DNA of 51,430 nt. Origin: DAIRDK01 sp035403225 (GTDB lineage Bacteria > Bacteroidota > Bacteroidia > Bacteroidales > FEN-979). Position 1 is the first letter of the stretch. Each line of letters starts with the position of its first letter. A model generated the notes under the pieces. The model was not told the DNA's origin, did not search any database, and was given only the letters and a program-made list of their open reading frames with translations. Positions 1-7,896 of the stretch are shown in pieces. The translations under genes were made by a program, and so were the position numbers. The DNA lies in contig DAONET010000018.1 in assembly GCA_035403225.1 (NCBI GenBank), positions 1 to 51,430 on the forward strand, in the 5' to 3' direction.

Positions 1-68
1 ACAAGACTGTTCCCATGTCCTGTTCCTTCCAAATCAAAATGGCGGGGTTTAAGTTTCTCTTTTACCAT
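1..68 (-). CDS. Partial hypothetical protein, N-terminus only
   Basis: An open frame begins with ATG at 68 (reading leftwards) and runs off the window edge after 22 codons. The visible residues begin MVKEKLKPRHFDLEGTG, a charged, soluble-looking start with no signal peptide. It is divergent from the Nudix gene across a 68-base spacer. I do not recognise the family, and 22 residues are too few to assign a function. An alternative is that the frame is spurious, but its position facing away from the next gene fits a real divergent gene. Confidence 0.4.
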   Translation of the reverse strand, partial: MVKEKLKPRHFDLEGTGHGNSL

Positions 69-136
69 GACGCACTATCCTAAGACAAGTATACTGCTTT
101 TTGAGGAACAAATGATATTTTTGACAAAAAATTGAG

Positions 137-799
137 ATGAATCTTTCCCGATTTACAGGGTTGATGGATGAACTGAACCGGCAGTTGAAAGAACCATTGC
201 CAGGGCCGGAAGCGCAGCTCCGGATGGTATCTCTGCCACGTATCCGGCAAATGATGACGGGTATGCTTCCGGGGAAGCCGAAACCCAGCAGTGTTTTATT
301 GTTACTTTATCCCCACCACGATGAAGTGTACACGGTTTTTATACGGCGGCAGCAATATAATGGGGTTCATTCGGGGCAGATTTCTTTGCCGGGAGGTCAG
401 CGAGAGAAAGAAGACCGTGATGCCGAGCAAACAGCGTTAAGGGAAGCTCACGAGGAAATCGGTATTGATCCCGGCCGTGTCAGGATACTCGGGAAACTCA
501 CCAACCTCTATATTCCCCCGAGCAATTTTATGGTCTCCCCTTTTGTCGGTTATATGAATGCGCGGCCGGTGTTTGTAATCGATCCCGCTGAAGTAAAGCG
601 AACGATAGAGGTGAAAATTTCCGAATTATTGCTGGAATCGAACATCCGGGAGGAGACATTCATCGTAAGAAATAACCTGACGGTCACGGCGCCTGCCTAT
701 GTGATTGGGAAAGAAAAGATATGGGGAGCAACCGCTGCCATCATATCCGAATTCTGCGAAGTATATCGCCGTATCGGTCAGAAGCAAGAGCAGTTTTGA
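137..799 (+). CDS. Nudix hydrolase, NudL-like CoA pyrophosphatase
   Basis: A 220-residue soluble protein. Residues 80-110 carry the UPF0035/NudL signature GQISLPGG followed by the Nudix box core REAHEEIGI, which binds the divalent metal and hydrolyses a diphosphate bond. The spacing from the GG pair to the RE pair (14 residues) is that of NudL-type CoA pyrophosphatases rather than the standard Nudix box. Members cleave CoA or its derivatives to phosphopantetheine and 3',5'-ADP; the substrate here is inferred from family. The stop codon is directly followed by the stop of the convergent beta-propeller gene, with no spacer. A possible -7 box (TATTTTTG, 116-123) lies just upstream, giving a very short leader. 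Confidence 0.85.
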   Translation: MNLSRFTGLMDELNRQLKEPLPGPEAQLRMVSLPRIRQMMTGMLPGKPKPSSVLLLLYPHHDEVYTVFIRRQQYNGVHSGQISLPGGQREKEDRDAEQTALREAHEEIGIDPGRVRILGKLTNLYIPPSNFMVSPFVGYMNARPVFVIDPAEVKRTIEVKISELLLESNIREETFIVRNNLTVTAPAYVIGKEKIWGATAAIISEFCEVYRRIGQKQEQF

Positions 800-1921
800 T
801 TAATCCGCAGCAGTAAAAGCGAAGGCAGAAGGGATTCTCCCGGCTTTGAACGATCTCAGGAGGGCTCCGGTAGCGGGACTGTATTCGTAGACTTTCCCGT
901 TCTGAACATAATCACCGGCATCAGTAACCCAAATGGTTCCATTACAAGGATTAATATCCAATCCATAGAGATTACTGCCGGAGGTTTCAATGAAAGGCGT
1001 TTCGGGAAGAGCTGTCGAGGTAACGGGCATTCTGCAGATACCTTTATTCAGGAAATACAGTGTGTCTTTACCGGGATTGATGCAAAGACGGGAAGGAACT
1101 GTTCCGTCAGACGGGAAAGTATACTTCTTTTCCACCTGGCGAAGGTTCGGGTCGATTCTGTAAAGAGCAGGTTTTTCAACTCCATCCCAGCCACCGGTAC
1201 AGAGAACCCAAATCTTATCCTTTTTATCGATCACCATGCCTACCGGTTCTTTTCCGGTAACGATGCTGTCAATAATCTGATCTTCCTTTGCACTAATTAC
1301 ATAAACCTTGGGGTGACGAGCATCCGTGGCTTGGTTGAATTGTCCGATGGAGGTAACAAAAACATACTGATTGTACCTGATCATCTTTTCCGTCCAGTCG
1401 CTGGTGGGGATATTACCTGTGACTTCCAGGGATTTCAGATTCAGGATGGAGATGTTTCCGTAAAGGTTTGTTACATAAGCCTTGGAAGAGTCGATGATTT
1501 CCATATAACGCGGGGCGTTGAACCCTTCGATCGTTTTGACGGAAGTAAAATCGGTGAGGGAAACCACTTCGATTTTCCCGGAATTATTCACCACGATAAA
1601 GCCTTTGCCGTTAAAGATGTTCATCGATTCGGCCACATCGCCGAGCGAGCGTTTGTTTACCGTATTGAAAAGATCATCGACTACCGTTTCAGTTCCATAA
1701 TCGAAAAAAGTCACTGAAGCATTGCCCCAGTTGAAATTTCCTTCGTTCAAAACGAAACAACCATCGCTGAAAGTGATTGTACTATCGGGAGGATCAGGAG
1801 GATCGACTTGCTGTTCACGGATCGGGTCCTTGCTGCATGATACGAAAGTCATCGTTGCGGCAAGAGCAGCAAATGTACTGAGGATTATATAACGAAAATT
1901 AATACGAAATGTGTCGATCAC
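800..1921 (-). CDS. YncE-like beta-propeller lipoprotein, candidate BtuG-type surface cobalamin binder
   Basis: A 373-residue protein. The N-terminus has a hydrophobic stretch ending in FVSC, a lipobox, followed by a proline-rich linker (residues about 35-47), so it is probably a surface or periplasmic lipoprotein. The body shows repeating blades of the YncE/DUF5074 beta-propeller type, with recurring hydrophobic strand, Asp/Gly turn and 'YVTNLYGNISILN'-like units. It lies 34 bases downstream of a BtuB-like TonB receptor and reads in the same direction, so the two are probably cotranscribed. In Bacteroides, BtuG is a lipoprotein propeller that captures cobalamin for its partner BtuB. I infer the same role here from fold and neighbourhood; the ligand is not shown by sequence. 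Confidence 0.7.
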   Translation of the reverse strand: MIDTFRINFRYIILSTFAALAATMTFVSCSKDPIREQQVDPPDPPDSTITFSDGCFVLNEGNFNWGNASVTFFDYGTETVVDDLFNTVNKRSLGDVAESMNIFNGKGFIVVNNSGKIEVVSLTDFTSVKTIEGFNAPRYMEIIDSSKAYVTNLYGNISILNLKSLEVTGNIPTSDWTEKMIRYNQYVFVTSIGQFNQATDARHPKVYVISAKEDQIIDSIVTGKEPVGMVIDKKDKIWVLCTGGWDGVEKPALYRIDPNLRQVEKKYTFPSDGTVPSRLCINPGKDTLYFLNKGICRMPVTSTALPETPFIETSGSNLYGLDINPCNGTIWVTDAGDYVQNGKVYEYSPATGALLRSFKAGRIPSAFAFTAAD

Positions 1922-1955
1922 TATTTCTCTGTTAAAATGAATCTTTCAACCCGGC

Positions 1956-3878
1956 TTATTTTTTAAACTGTCCCCGCAAAGTAATCCCGTAATTTCTCCC
2001 CGGCATCGGACGGTCGACAATTGATTGATAATCCAAGTCAAAAAGATTATTAATTTCCAGTTGTAAAGATAAGATAATATTTTTCAGGTTTATATTTTTT
2101 CCGAAGAAAATATTAGACAAGTTATAACCAGGCATATAGGTCTCATTATCCGTACCGGTATACCGGCGGCTGGTATAAACAAAGTTATAAGTTACATAGA
2201 AGGTTTTCCATCCTGCATTAATAGTTGAATTAAAAGAATGCACGGGGATGTAAATCAATTGTTTGCCTTCCTGGTCTTGTGTTGTTGCCTCTGATTTTTC
2301 ATTCGTGGATCTGCAATAAGTGTAGTTGCTGTTCAGGCCTGCAGCCCATTTTCTGATCTGGTATTTCAGGGTAATACCGGCTTCGATACCTCTGGCGTGA
2401 ACCGTTGCCAGGTTAACGGGCTTCCACAGGTACGAATTTCCTTCAGTAGGTTGCCAGAGGATCAGGTTGGTAATCCAGGAATAGTATCCGGTCAGTTCTC
2501 CTTCCATAAACAAATGATTCTCGGCGGTAAGGAAGTTGAAGACATTTCCTGCTTCAACCATGACATTTTGTTCCTGTTTAAGGTCAGGGTTGCCGGATTT
2601 GTACCAATATTTATCATTCAAGGTAGGCATCCGGTAATTTCTTGAGACGTTTGCCGACATCGACCAATTGAATTTTTTCAGCGGTTTATATTGGATTCCA
2701 CCGGCAAAGGTGAAAGGCATCAAATCGCCGTCAACCAGATCTTCCCGGAGCACCAGAGAAAGTTTAATTTTTTTCGATGCGTGGTACACAATTTCACCAA
2801 AGAGGCCGGCATTGGTTCTTGTCTTGACATCCTCATAGCTATCGGAATCTACCAGGTCATAGGTGAAATCGATGCCCGGTTTGATGGTCAGATTTCTGAT
2901 ACCTACCCAATTGAAACGAATCCGGTTGACGGAGGAGTAATATTTATGAATATATTCCACGGAATCACGGTAGTTCATATAATCATCGATGAGAGCTGAT
3001 CGGACGGTTATATTATACTTTTTCTCCAGGAACTTATATTCAACGATTCCCCTCAGCGATTTATCTTCTTCCTCGGGATCATAGATGTTTTCGGAGCTGA
3101 TATTCGGAGGTATTTGCCGGTAATTGTTGCTATACCACATTTTGAGGGAAAGAAAATGCTTTCGACCCATCCGGAAAAACAGATCCTCGGAAAGTCCATA
3201 TTGGTGGCAAGCCGCATTGGTTTGTCTTTCAACTTTGTTACTGTCCGTATTGTTGTACTCGAAATTATTCAGGGAGGTTGAGAAATTGGCTTTTGTCAGT
3301 GACTGAAAATGCTGAGTGCCGGACGCAACGTTCAGGGTTGTCTTGTAGGTATCAAAGGATGCGAAAGATTGAGCAAGATCGATATTTAGCCGGTTATTCC
3401 AATCAGCCTCACTGACCAGGTTGATAATTCCGCCAAAAGCCCCGCTGGAATTGAATAATCCGGCACCTCCGTAAATGATCTCGATGCCGTCGAATTGTGA
3501 AACAGGCAGGATGGCCAGGTCAGTTTGTCCCATCATGGGGGAATTCAGGGAGATGCCGTTCCATTCCACCTGAGTATGGTGAGCAGAGGTGCCGCGGAAT
3601 GAAGGTGTTGCCAGGCTCCCATTTCCGTAAGTCTTGATAAAAATGGATGAATACTTTGACAGGAGTGTTGAAAGGTCTGCATTTAAGTTTTGCACAAGGA
3701 TGGTACTGTCAATTCTGACTTTTTTAAATCCATTATTATTCACCGGATAATTGCCAATGACCTCAAATTCTTTCAATTTAAGGGTATCTGCAATTTTTTG
3801 GGCATGAAGTATTCCCGGGCAAAGGAACAGGCAACCAAGAATGAAAGGGGAAATACCGTATTTGCTGATTCTTAACAA
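1956..3878 (-). CDS. TonB-dependent outer-membrane receptor, BtuB-like
   Basis: A 640-residue receptor with a signal peptide (about residues 1-26, ending HAQ), a TonB-box-like segment LKEFEVIG shortly after it, a plug domain (about 40-160, containing PSFRGTSAHHTQVEWNGI) and a 22-strand-type barrel ending in a short basic tail after YGITLRGQF. It has no N-terminal carboxypeptidase-like domain, so it is not SusC-like. The length is close to BtuB, shorter than most siderophore receptors of this phylum. It sits between a T9SS surface protein and a propeller lipoprotein. The likely role is energy-dependent import of a corrinoid or similar small ligand. The receptor call is firm; the ligand is inferred. 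Confidence 0.85.
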   Translation of the reverse strand: MLRISKYGISPFILGCLFLCPGILHAQKIADTLKLKEFEVIGNYPVNNNGFKKVRIDSTILVQNLNADLSTLLSKYSSIFIKTYGNGSLATPSFRGTSAHHTQVEWNGISLNSPMMGQTDLAILPVSQFDGIEIIYGGAGLFNSSGAFGGIINLVSEADWNNRLNIDLAQSFASFDTYKTTLNVASGTQHFQSLTKANFSTSLNNFEYNNTDSNKVERQTNAACHQYGLSEDLFFRMGRKHFLSLKMWYSNNYRQIPPNISSENIYDPEEEDKSLRGIVEYKFLEKKYNITVRSALIDDYMNYRDSVEYIHKYYSSVNRIRFNWVGIRNLTIKPGIDFTYDLVDSDSYEDVKTRTNAGLFGEIVYHASKKIKLSLVLREDLVDGDLMPFTFAGGIQYKPLKKFNWSMSANVSRNYRMPTLNDKYWYKSGNPDLKQEQNVMVEAGNVFNFLTAENHLFMEGELTGYYSWITNLILWQPTEGNSYLWKPVNLATVHARGIEAGITLKYQIRKWAAGLNSNYTYCRSTNEKSEATTQDQEGKQLIYIPVHSFNSTINAGWKTFYVTYNFVYTSRRYTGTDNETYMPGYNLSNIFFGKNINLKNIILSLQLEINNLFDLDYQSIVDRPMPGRNYGITLRGQFKK

Positions 3879-3900
3879 TGGATTCCGGTTCTTCTCAACA

Positions 3901-4893
3901 TTACTTTTTCAACACTTTTTGAGTCAATATGCTCCCATCCGGAAACAATGCCTGGAAGAGATAAAGTCCTGCAGGAAAATCTGCCATTCGGATTTTGGTG
4001 GTATGATTGACAGTGAGCCGGTCTATGATCGGTTGCCCGCTCATGGATTGAACAGTCAGGATAAAGACGGGTTGATCGCCGGAAACAGAAATGTAATCGG
4101 TAGTAGGATTCGGGTAAACCAAAAAGGCAGTGTTTTCGGAGAGATTCTCCGTAGATTCTGCGCTGATGTTGATCACGCCCACTGCATCCAGGTCGAATCC
4201 GCACGAGTGGAATGGTGTCGGCCAGGGTTCATTCACGATGGTACCGCGTGAGTCATAGGAGGCGAATTCGGGTTGAATACACCCTATTGCATCGACGAGG
4301 CGGATATGGGTAATGTGGTTGACATTGATATCCGAGCTGTCTTTGATATCCTCGAGGTCGAACGGTGTCCCAAAAAGCCTGCGGTACTTGCCGGCGAAGT
4401 TGTTGATCAGGGTAGCATCAATGGAGCCGAAGGTAGACACTTGTGAAGTGGTTGGGGTATTGGAGATGGCAGGGAAGCGGACAAAACGGGTTCCATCGGA
4501 GCTGGCTTCAACGAAAGCAAGTTCCAGGAAGGTATCGTTCAGGCTGTTTTCGAATACCGCAAAATCAGGTCCGGAGCCATTTCCAATGACCACGGGAAAA
4601 GTAAGGATTGCAGATCCGCCATCGCCGAGGCTGACCACGCTATCATCAGGGTGGCCAATCCCATATTCATCTTCGCCATAATAAGCCCTGTTATTACCCA
4701 GGTATGTAATAGTGGTATCGGAAATATTAACGAATCCTCTGGTAACCTCGCAACCGGTAGCCCAGGATTTAAAGCAAGAGCTGTCGTGAGGGATAGCCGT
4801 CGTTCCATTGACACCGGCAGGAGGCGGGAACTGGGCGCTGGCAGCCACTGATGTCAGTATAAATCCAAAAATTAAAAAATTCCGAATCGACAT
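3901..4893 (-). CDS. T9SS-exported surface protein of the TonB receptor locus
   Basis: A 330-residue protein with a signal peptide (about 1-20, ending ASA). The middle region (about 60-245) is beta-rich with many Asp/Gly turns (DFAVFENSLNDTF, FDLEDIKDSSDINVNHI), suggesting a lectin- or jelly-roll-like fold. The last 75 residues form a type A T9SS sorting domain (YPNPTTDYISVSG near 255-270, then AGLYLF and a terminal KKVLKK-like basic end). The protein should therefore be exported by type IX secretion and anchored on the surface. It lies 22 bases upstream of the TonB receptor and probably shares its transcript. I do not know its ligand; the neighbours suggest an accessory in uptake. Confidence 0.7.
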   Translation of the reverse strand: MSIRNFLIFGFILTSVAASAQFPPPAGVNGTTAIPHDSSCFKSWATGCEVTRGFVNISDTTITYLGNNRAYYGEDEYGIGHPDDSVVSLGDGGSAILTFPVVIGNGSGPDFAVFENSLNDTFLELAFVEASSDGTRFVRFPAISNTPTTSQVSTFGSIDATLINNFAGKYRRLFGTPFDLEDIKDSSDINVNHITHIRLVDAIGCIQPEFASYDSRGTIVNEPWPTPFHSCGFDLDAVGVINISAESTENLSENTAFLVYPNPTTDYISVSGDQPVFILTVQSMSGQPIIDRLTVNHTTKIRMADFPAGLYLFQALFPDGSILTQKVLKK

Positions 4894-4899
4894 GGGATA

Positions 4900-4935
4900 A
4901 AATAAAAAACGCCCCCTGCTTCAAGGCGCAGAGGG
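4900..4935 (-). terminator. Rho-independent terminator after the T9SS beta-propeller gene
   Basis: On the minus strand an 8-bp stem (CCCTCTGC paired with GCAGGGGG, one G-U pair) encloses an 8-base loop and is followed by a T-rich run. It lies between the stop at 4953 and the start at 4893, so it separates the upstream propeller gene from the three genes behind it, or attenuates readthrough into them. Confidence 0.7.
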
Positions 4936-4952
4936 TCGTCTCAGGTTCATGA

Positions 4953-6257
4953 CTATTTCTTAATAAATTTCCGGGTCAGTGTTTCCTTATCCGTTTTCAG
5001 TGTCAGAAAATACAGTCCTGAAGGAAAATCTGAGCAATTGATCACGGAGACATCCATTCCGTTTCCTTCTGCACTGTAAACTTTTCTTCCGGTAAGGTCC
5101 ATGACAGAACATTCTTTCACCGTTCCTTGTCCAAAATACTGAATCCTCAGGAAATCAGAAGTAGGATTCGGGTACATGCTGACCGAGGAGGTGGCGGATG
5201 GGTTATCATTTGTTCCGGCAGGAACACGATAATCGAGTGCGATGGCATCAGGGTTGATTCCGGTATTAAAAGAAGTAAGCGAGTCACCGGCTGTGTTGAA
5301 CACCACGCAAATGCCCCAGGAAACCTGGTTGCTTACATTCACATACAGTTGATCATTGACATAGTCGACGGATCCGGTGGTGATAAATACGTGGCCTGAT
5401 GATCCGGGATCGCTGACCAGAGCGGTATCCACAAGTTGTTTGGAATTCATGTTAAAGACACCGATTCCTTCATCAACTTTAAGGTAAAGCAAGCTGTCGA
5501 TGAAACCAAGACCGTTAGAGAGGGCATGGGTAAAGGGGTAGGTGTTCTGGCTATGTGAATACACGTTATAGCAGCTGATACTCCCGGTGGTCCCGCCGTA
5601 AGGGGTGCGGTTGATCGAGAAGATATTTCCGCCATAGTTATACAGGTCGAAGATACCGACGGCACCGGTGCCCAGGTTGATCTCACGAACAACGTCCCAG
5701 CCATTGGGGGTGATCACGGCCAGCTTGCCTTCGGAGCCCATGTAACCGCCGTTGACAGCCACAAACACGGAATCTTTGGTGCAGGTGATATCGCCGCATT
5801 CACCCGAGATAAACTGGATCCGGTCAAGAAGGGCAAGTGAACCGGCATCAAGCACTTCCATGAAAAAGCGAACGATGGGATATTGTTTAGAGACAAGCAG
5901 TTTATCGTTGAATAATCCCAGGCAGGCAATCCCGGAATCAGCGATGGCTGCAACACGCTGGTAGGTATTGATATCGTATTTAACGATAGAATCCTGTGCA
6001 GCTACATATGCATAATCTCCGGAAATGAGGATATCCTGAACCGACTGAGTTTTAATGGTATTAAAAATACTGGTATTATGTGTTGAAGGATCATACTTCA
6101 TCATATTAACATAATCGGAATATGGAGGGGTCATTTCGAATTTGCCGCCTATCCCGATAAGAACCTGATTCACCCATTCAGCCCGTTGTGCCGTACCCAT
6201 CATGGGAAGAAGCAAGATTGTTCCAAAGAAAACAGCGAGAATAAAATTCTTTTTCAT
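4953..6257 (-). CDS. YncE-like beta-propeller with T9SS sorting domain
   Basis: A 434-residue protein with a signal peptide (about 1-23, ending GTAQ), a beta-propeller body (about 30-350) with YncE-like blades such as SVQDILISGDYAYVAAQ and SIVKYDINTYQRVAAI, and a C-terminal type A T9SS sorting domain (YPNPTSDFLRIQY near 363-375, ending RKFIKK). It is therefore likely to be a surface-attached propeller, differing from the lipoprotein propeller at the end of the same locus in its mode of export. A hairpin terminator follows it. It is first in the minus-strand group, with a TATCTTTG -7 box about 30 bases upstream. A ligand-capture role alongside the TonB receptor is inferred. Confidence 0.7.
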   Translation of the reverse strand: MKKNFILAVFFGTILLLPMMGTAQRAEWVNQVLIGIGGKFEMTPPYSDYVNMMKYDPSTHNTSIFNTIKTQSVQDILISGDYAYVAAQDSIVKYDINTYQRVAAIADSGIACLGLFNDKLLVSKQYPIVRFFMEVLDAGSLALLDRIQFISGECGDITCTKDSVFVAVNGGYMGSEGKLAVITPNGWDVVREINLGTGAVGIFDLYNYGGNIFSINRTPYGGTTGSISCYNVYSHSQNTYPFTHALSNGLGFIDSLLYLKVDEGIGVFNMNSKQLVDTALVSDPGSSGHVFITTGSVDYVNDQLYVNVSNQVSWGICVVFNTAGDSLTSFNTGINPDAIALDYRVPAGTNDNPSATSSVSMYPNPTSDFLRIQYFGQGTVKECSVMDLTGRKVYSAEGNGMDVSVINCSDFPSGLYFLTLKTDKETLTRKFIKK

Positions 6258-6285
6258 AAAAGTCCGTTTTTTGATGGTTTTGGAA

Positions 6286-6293
6286 CAAAGATA
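6286..6293 (-). promoter_or_regulatory. Bacteroidota-type -7 box for the beta-propeller gene
   Basis: TATCTTTG on the minus strand, 28 bases before the start at 6257. It matches TAnnTTTG, but I see no good -33 TTG at the usual distance. Confidence 0.5.
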
Positions 6294-6326
6294 CTATTTT
6301 TTTTATGCGGGAGCACTTATTTTGAG

Positions 6327-6334
6327 TATTTTTG
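6327..6334 (+). promoter_or_regulatory. -7 box for the small lipoprotein gene
   Basis: TATTTTTG on the plus strand lies 17-26 bases before the two candidate starts (6352 and 6361). Its position rules out the longer frame that opens at 6202. Confidence 0.45.
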
Positions 6335-6360
6335 AAGTAGCCAATTTTAATATGTCAGTC

Positions 6361-6594
6361 ATGAAGCGGTTTGTTCGTTTTTCTTTTGCCCTTCTGTTGT
6401 CCGGACTCATCTGCCTGATAGGCATGACCGGATGCTCCGGATCGGAGAAAACAATGTGCCAGCGGGATAATACCTATAAGAAACATGCAAATCTGAACAA
6501 TCGTTCAAAATATTCTTCCCGGTACAATTTTAAGGCAAAAGCTGCGAGAAAAGACTATGTAGTCAAGAATAAAAGGTCCGGGAGACGGTATTAG
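6361..6594 (+). CDS. Small basic lipoprotein, function unknown
   Basis: A 77-residue protein (80 if it starts at 6352). The N-terminal 27 residues are a signal sequence with hydrophobic core LLLSGLICLIG and a GMTGC lipobox. The mature part is about 50 residues, very rich in Lys, Arg, Asn and Tyr (RSKYSSRYNFKAKAARKDY), with a strong positive charge and no recognisable fold. I chose the start at 6361 because it follows the -7 box and gives a typical lipoprotein signal; a frame from 6202 would overlap the divergent gene and include the promoter. A GC-rich hairpin with a T run follows inside the convergent gene. I do not recognise the family. Confidence 0.6.
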   Translation: MKRFVRFSFALLLSGLICLIGMTGCSGSEKTMCQRDNTYKKHANLNNRSKYSSRYNFKAKAARKDYVVKNKRSGRRY

Positions 6595-6609
6595 TTGCCG
6601 TACGATTCT

Positions 6610-7089
6610 TTATTCTTCCTTGAAAAAAGCCTCATGCCCGGGATAAAACAACTGTTCCCGGGCTTTTTTGCTATCATAGGTAAAGTAAGTAACCAGTGCA
6701 TTTGCGCACAGTACGTTATCCGCATCATAGAGATTTACTTCAATATCGGCCAGATTCCTGCGCATTTGTATGCATTTGGCCCGAAGGGTAATGGGACCGT
6801 TTTCGACATGGATACTTTTCCGGTAGCGGACCTGCATATTGGAAGTGAACCCGGTCGTTTGTAGTTTCGTATAGACCACCCAGCTGGCAATTTCATCCAT
6901 CAAAGCCGCCTGGATTCCACCATGCAGGAGATTTTTATATCCCTGGAATTCCGGCCGGGGATGCCAGACGGAAACGATCTCATCTCCGTCGTCATAAAAA
7001 GTAAGTTTAAGTCCGATAGGATTATCGTGACAGCATCCAAAGCAATGATACCCTTTCTGTGAAGAGAAGGGATTGGAAATTTTCTTCAT
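6610..7089 (-). CDS. Hotdog-fold thioesterase, PaaI family
   Basis: A 159-residue single hotdog domain. The N-terminus has CFGCCHDNPIGLKL, seen in a subset of PaaI-like proteins, and residues about 56-72 carry the catalytic-helix motif HGGIQAALMDEIASWVV, where the Asp/Glu of the helix normally activates water to cleave an acyl-CoA. It is soluble and probably acts on a CoA thioester; the substrate is unknown. It lies 3 bases after the MORN-repeat gene and is likely cotranscribed with it. The final codons contain a terminator for the convergent lipoprotein gene. Confidence 0.8.
   Translation of the reverse strand: MKKISNPFSSQKGYHCFGCCHDNPIGLKLTFYDDGDEIVSVWHPRPEFQGYKNLLHGGIQAALMDEIASWVVYTKLQTTGFTSNMQVRYRKSIHVENGPITLRAKCIQMRRNLADIEVNLYDADNVLCANALVTYFTYDSKKAREQLFYPGHEAFFKEE
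6636..6669 (+). terminator. Terminator of the small lipoprotein gene, embedded in the convergent CDS
   Basis: Perfect 8-bp inverted repeat GCCCGGGA / TCCCGGGC around a 12-base loop, followed by six T. It sits about 40 bases past the lipoprotein stop and inside the last codons of the convergent thioesterase gene. A run of A before it could let it act in the other direction too. Confidence 0.75.
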
Positions 7090-7092
7090 TGA

Positions 7093-7869
7093 TTATTTTG
7101 AAACGCCGTTTTTGAACCGTTCCGATTTCGCCTTTTTTCCGGTTTCATCGAATTCGATCCATTCACCTTCTTTTATCCCTTTGACGTACTGGCCCTGGAT
7201 TTTGACAACGCCATTGCGGTAAAATTCTTTGTAAGGTCCTTCCAGCAGGTTATTGGCATAATTCGAGACAGACTGGGTGGTGTCGTTTTCATAAAAAGTG
7301 CGCTGCATTCCGTCGAATTGCCCATTCTGGTAATTATACATGGCGATCATCCGGCCGAGTTTATTGTACCATTTTGACGGACCGCTTTTCAGATTATCTT
7401 TATAATAGGACTCTTCCTGAATTTTACCCGACTCATAGAAGATTCGGTATAAGCCATCCAGTTTTCCCATGTTATACGACATTTCTTTCTGAGGATAATC
7501 GCTGGCAGGGGCATAATAAACGCAAAGTCCGTTGAGGATGCCGTCTTTATAGTTTTCCATGCCGGTAAGTTTCGATTTCCGGTCAAACTGAAGTGAGAGA
7601 CCGTCTTTGACTCCGTTTTTCCATGTTTCGAGTTTGAAGATCAGATCGTTTGAAAGAAATGTAACCCAGTTACCGTCTTTCTTGCTATCATTATAATAAC
7701 CCTGGTTGGTATATTCCCCGTTCCGTTCAACCCAGAATCCTATTTTAAGATTTTTCTCGTTCATTCTGTTCAGAGAATCGCCCGGAAGATAGATCATGGG
7801 TGTTTGTGCAAACTGCAATAAAGGAAGCATCAGGAAAGCGATCAGAAAAGAAATTTTCAAGGTTTTCAT
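7093..7869 (-). CDS. Exported MORN-repeat (YwqK-type) protein
   Basis: About 258 residues. A signal peptide (hydrophobic ISFLIAFLMLPLLQ) is followed by roughly eight MORN_2-type units of about 22 residues, recognisable as G-x-Y/W-x-x-F/Y-Y-x-N/D-G with variants such as YNMGKLDGLYRIFYESGK and YKDNLKSGPSKWYNKLGR. These repeats build an elongated beta sheet often used for protein or membrane contact. I prefer the ATG at 7869 over the one at 7878 because it gives a normal Met-Lys signal peptide. A -7-like box (TATTTTTG, minus strand, 7887-7894) overlaps the end of rimO. The cellular role is unknown. Confidence 0.7.
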   Translation of the reverse strand: MKTLKISFLIAFLMLPLLQFAQTPMIYLPGDSLNRMNEKNLKIGFWVERNGEYTNQGYYNDSKKDGNWVTFLSNDLIFKLETWKNGVKDGLSLQFDRKSKLTGMENYKDGILNGLCVYYAPASDYPQKEMSYNMGKLDGLYRIFYESGKIQEESYYKDNLKSGPSKWYNKLGRMIAMYNYQNGQFDGMQRTFYENDTTQSVSNYANNLLEGPYKEFYRNGVVKIQGQYVKGIKEGEWIEFDETGKKAKSERFKNGVSK

Positions 7870-7896
7870 AGGTATCATTTTTTTTACAAAAATAGT

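Noticed and set aside
6258..6360. Cobalamin riboswitch upstream of the TonB receptor locus
   Set aside because: The spacer is too short and no B12-box-like sequence is visible on the coding strand.
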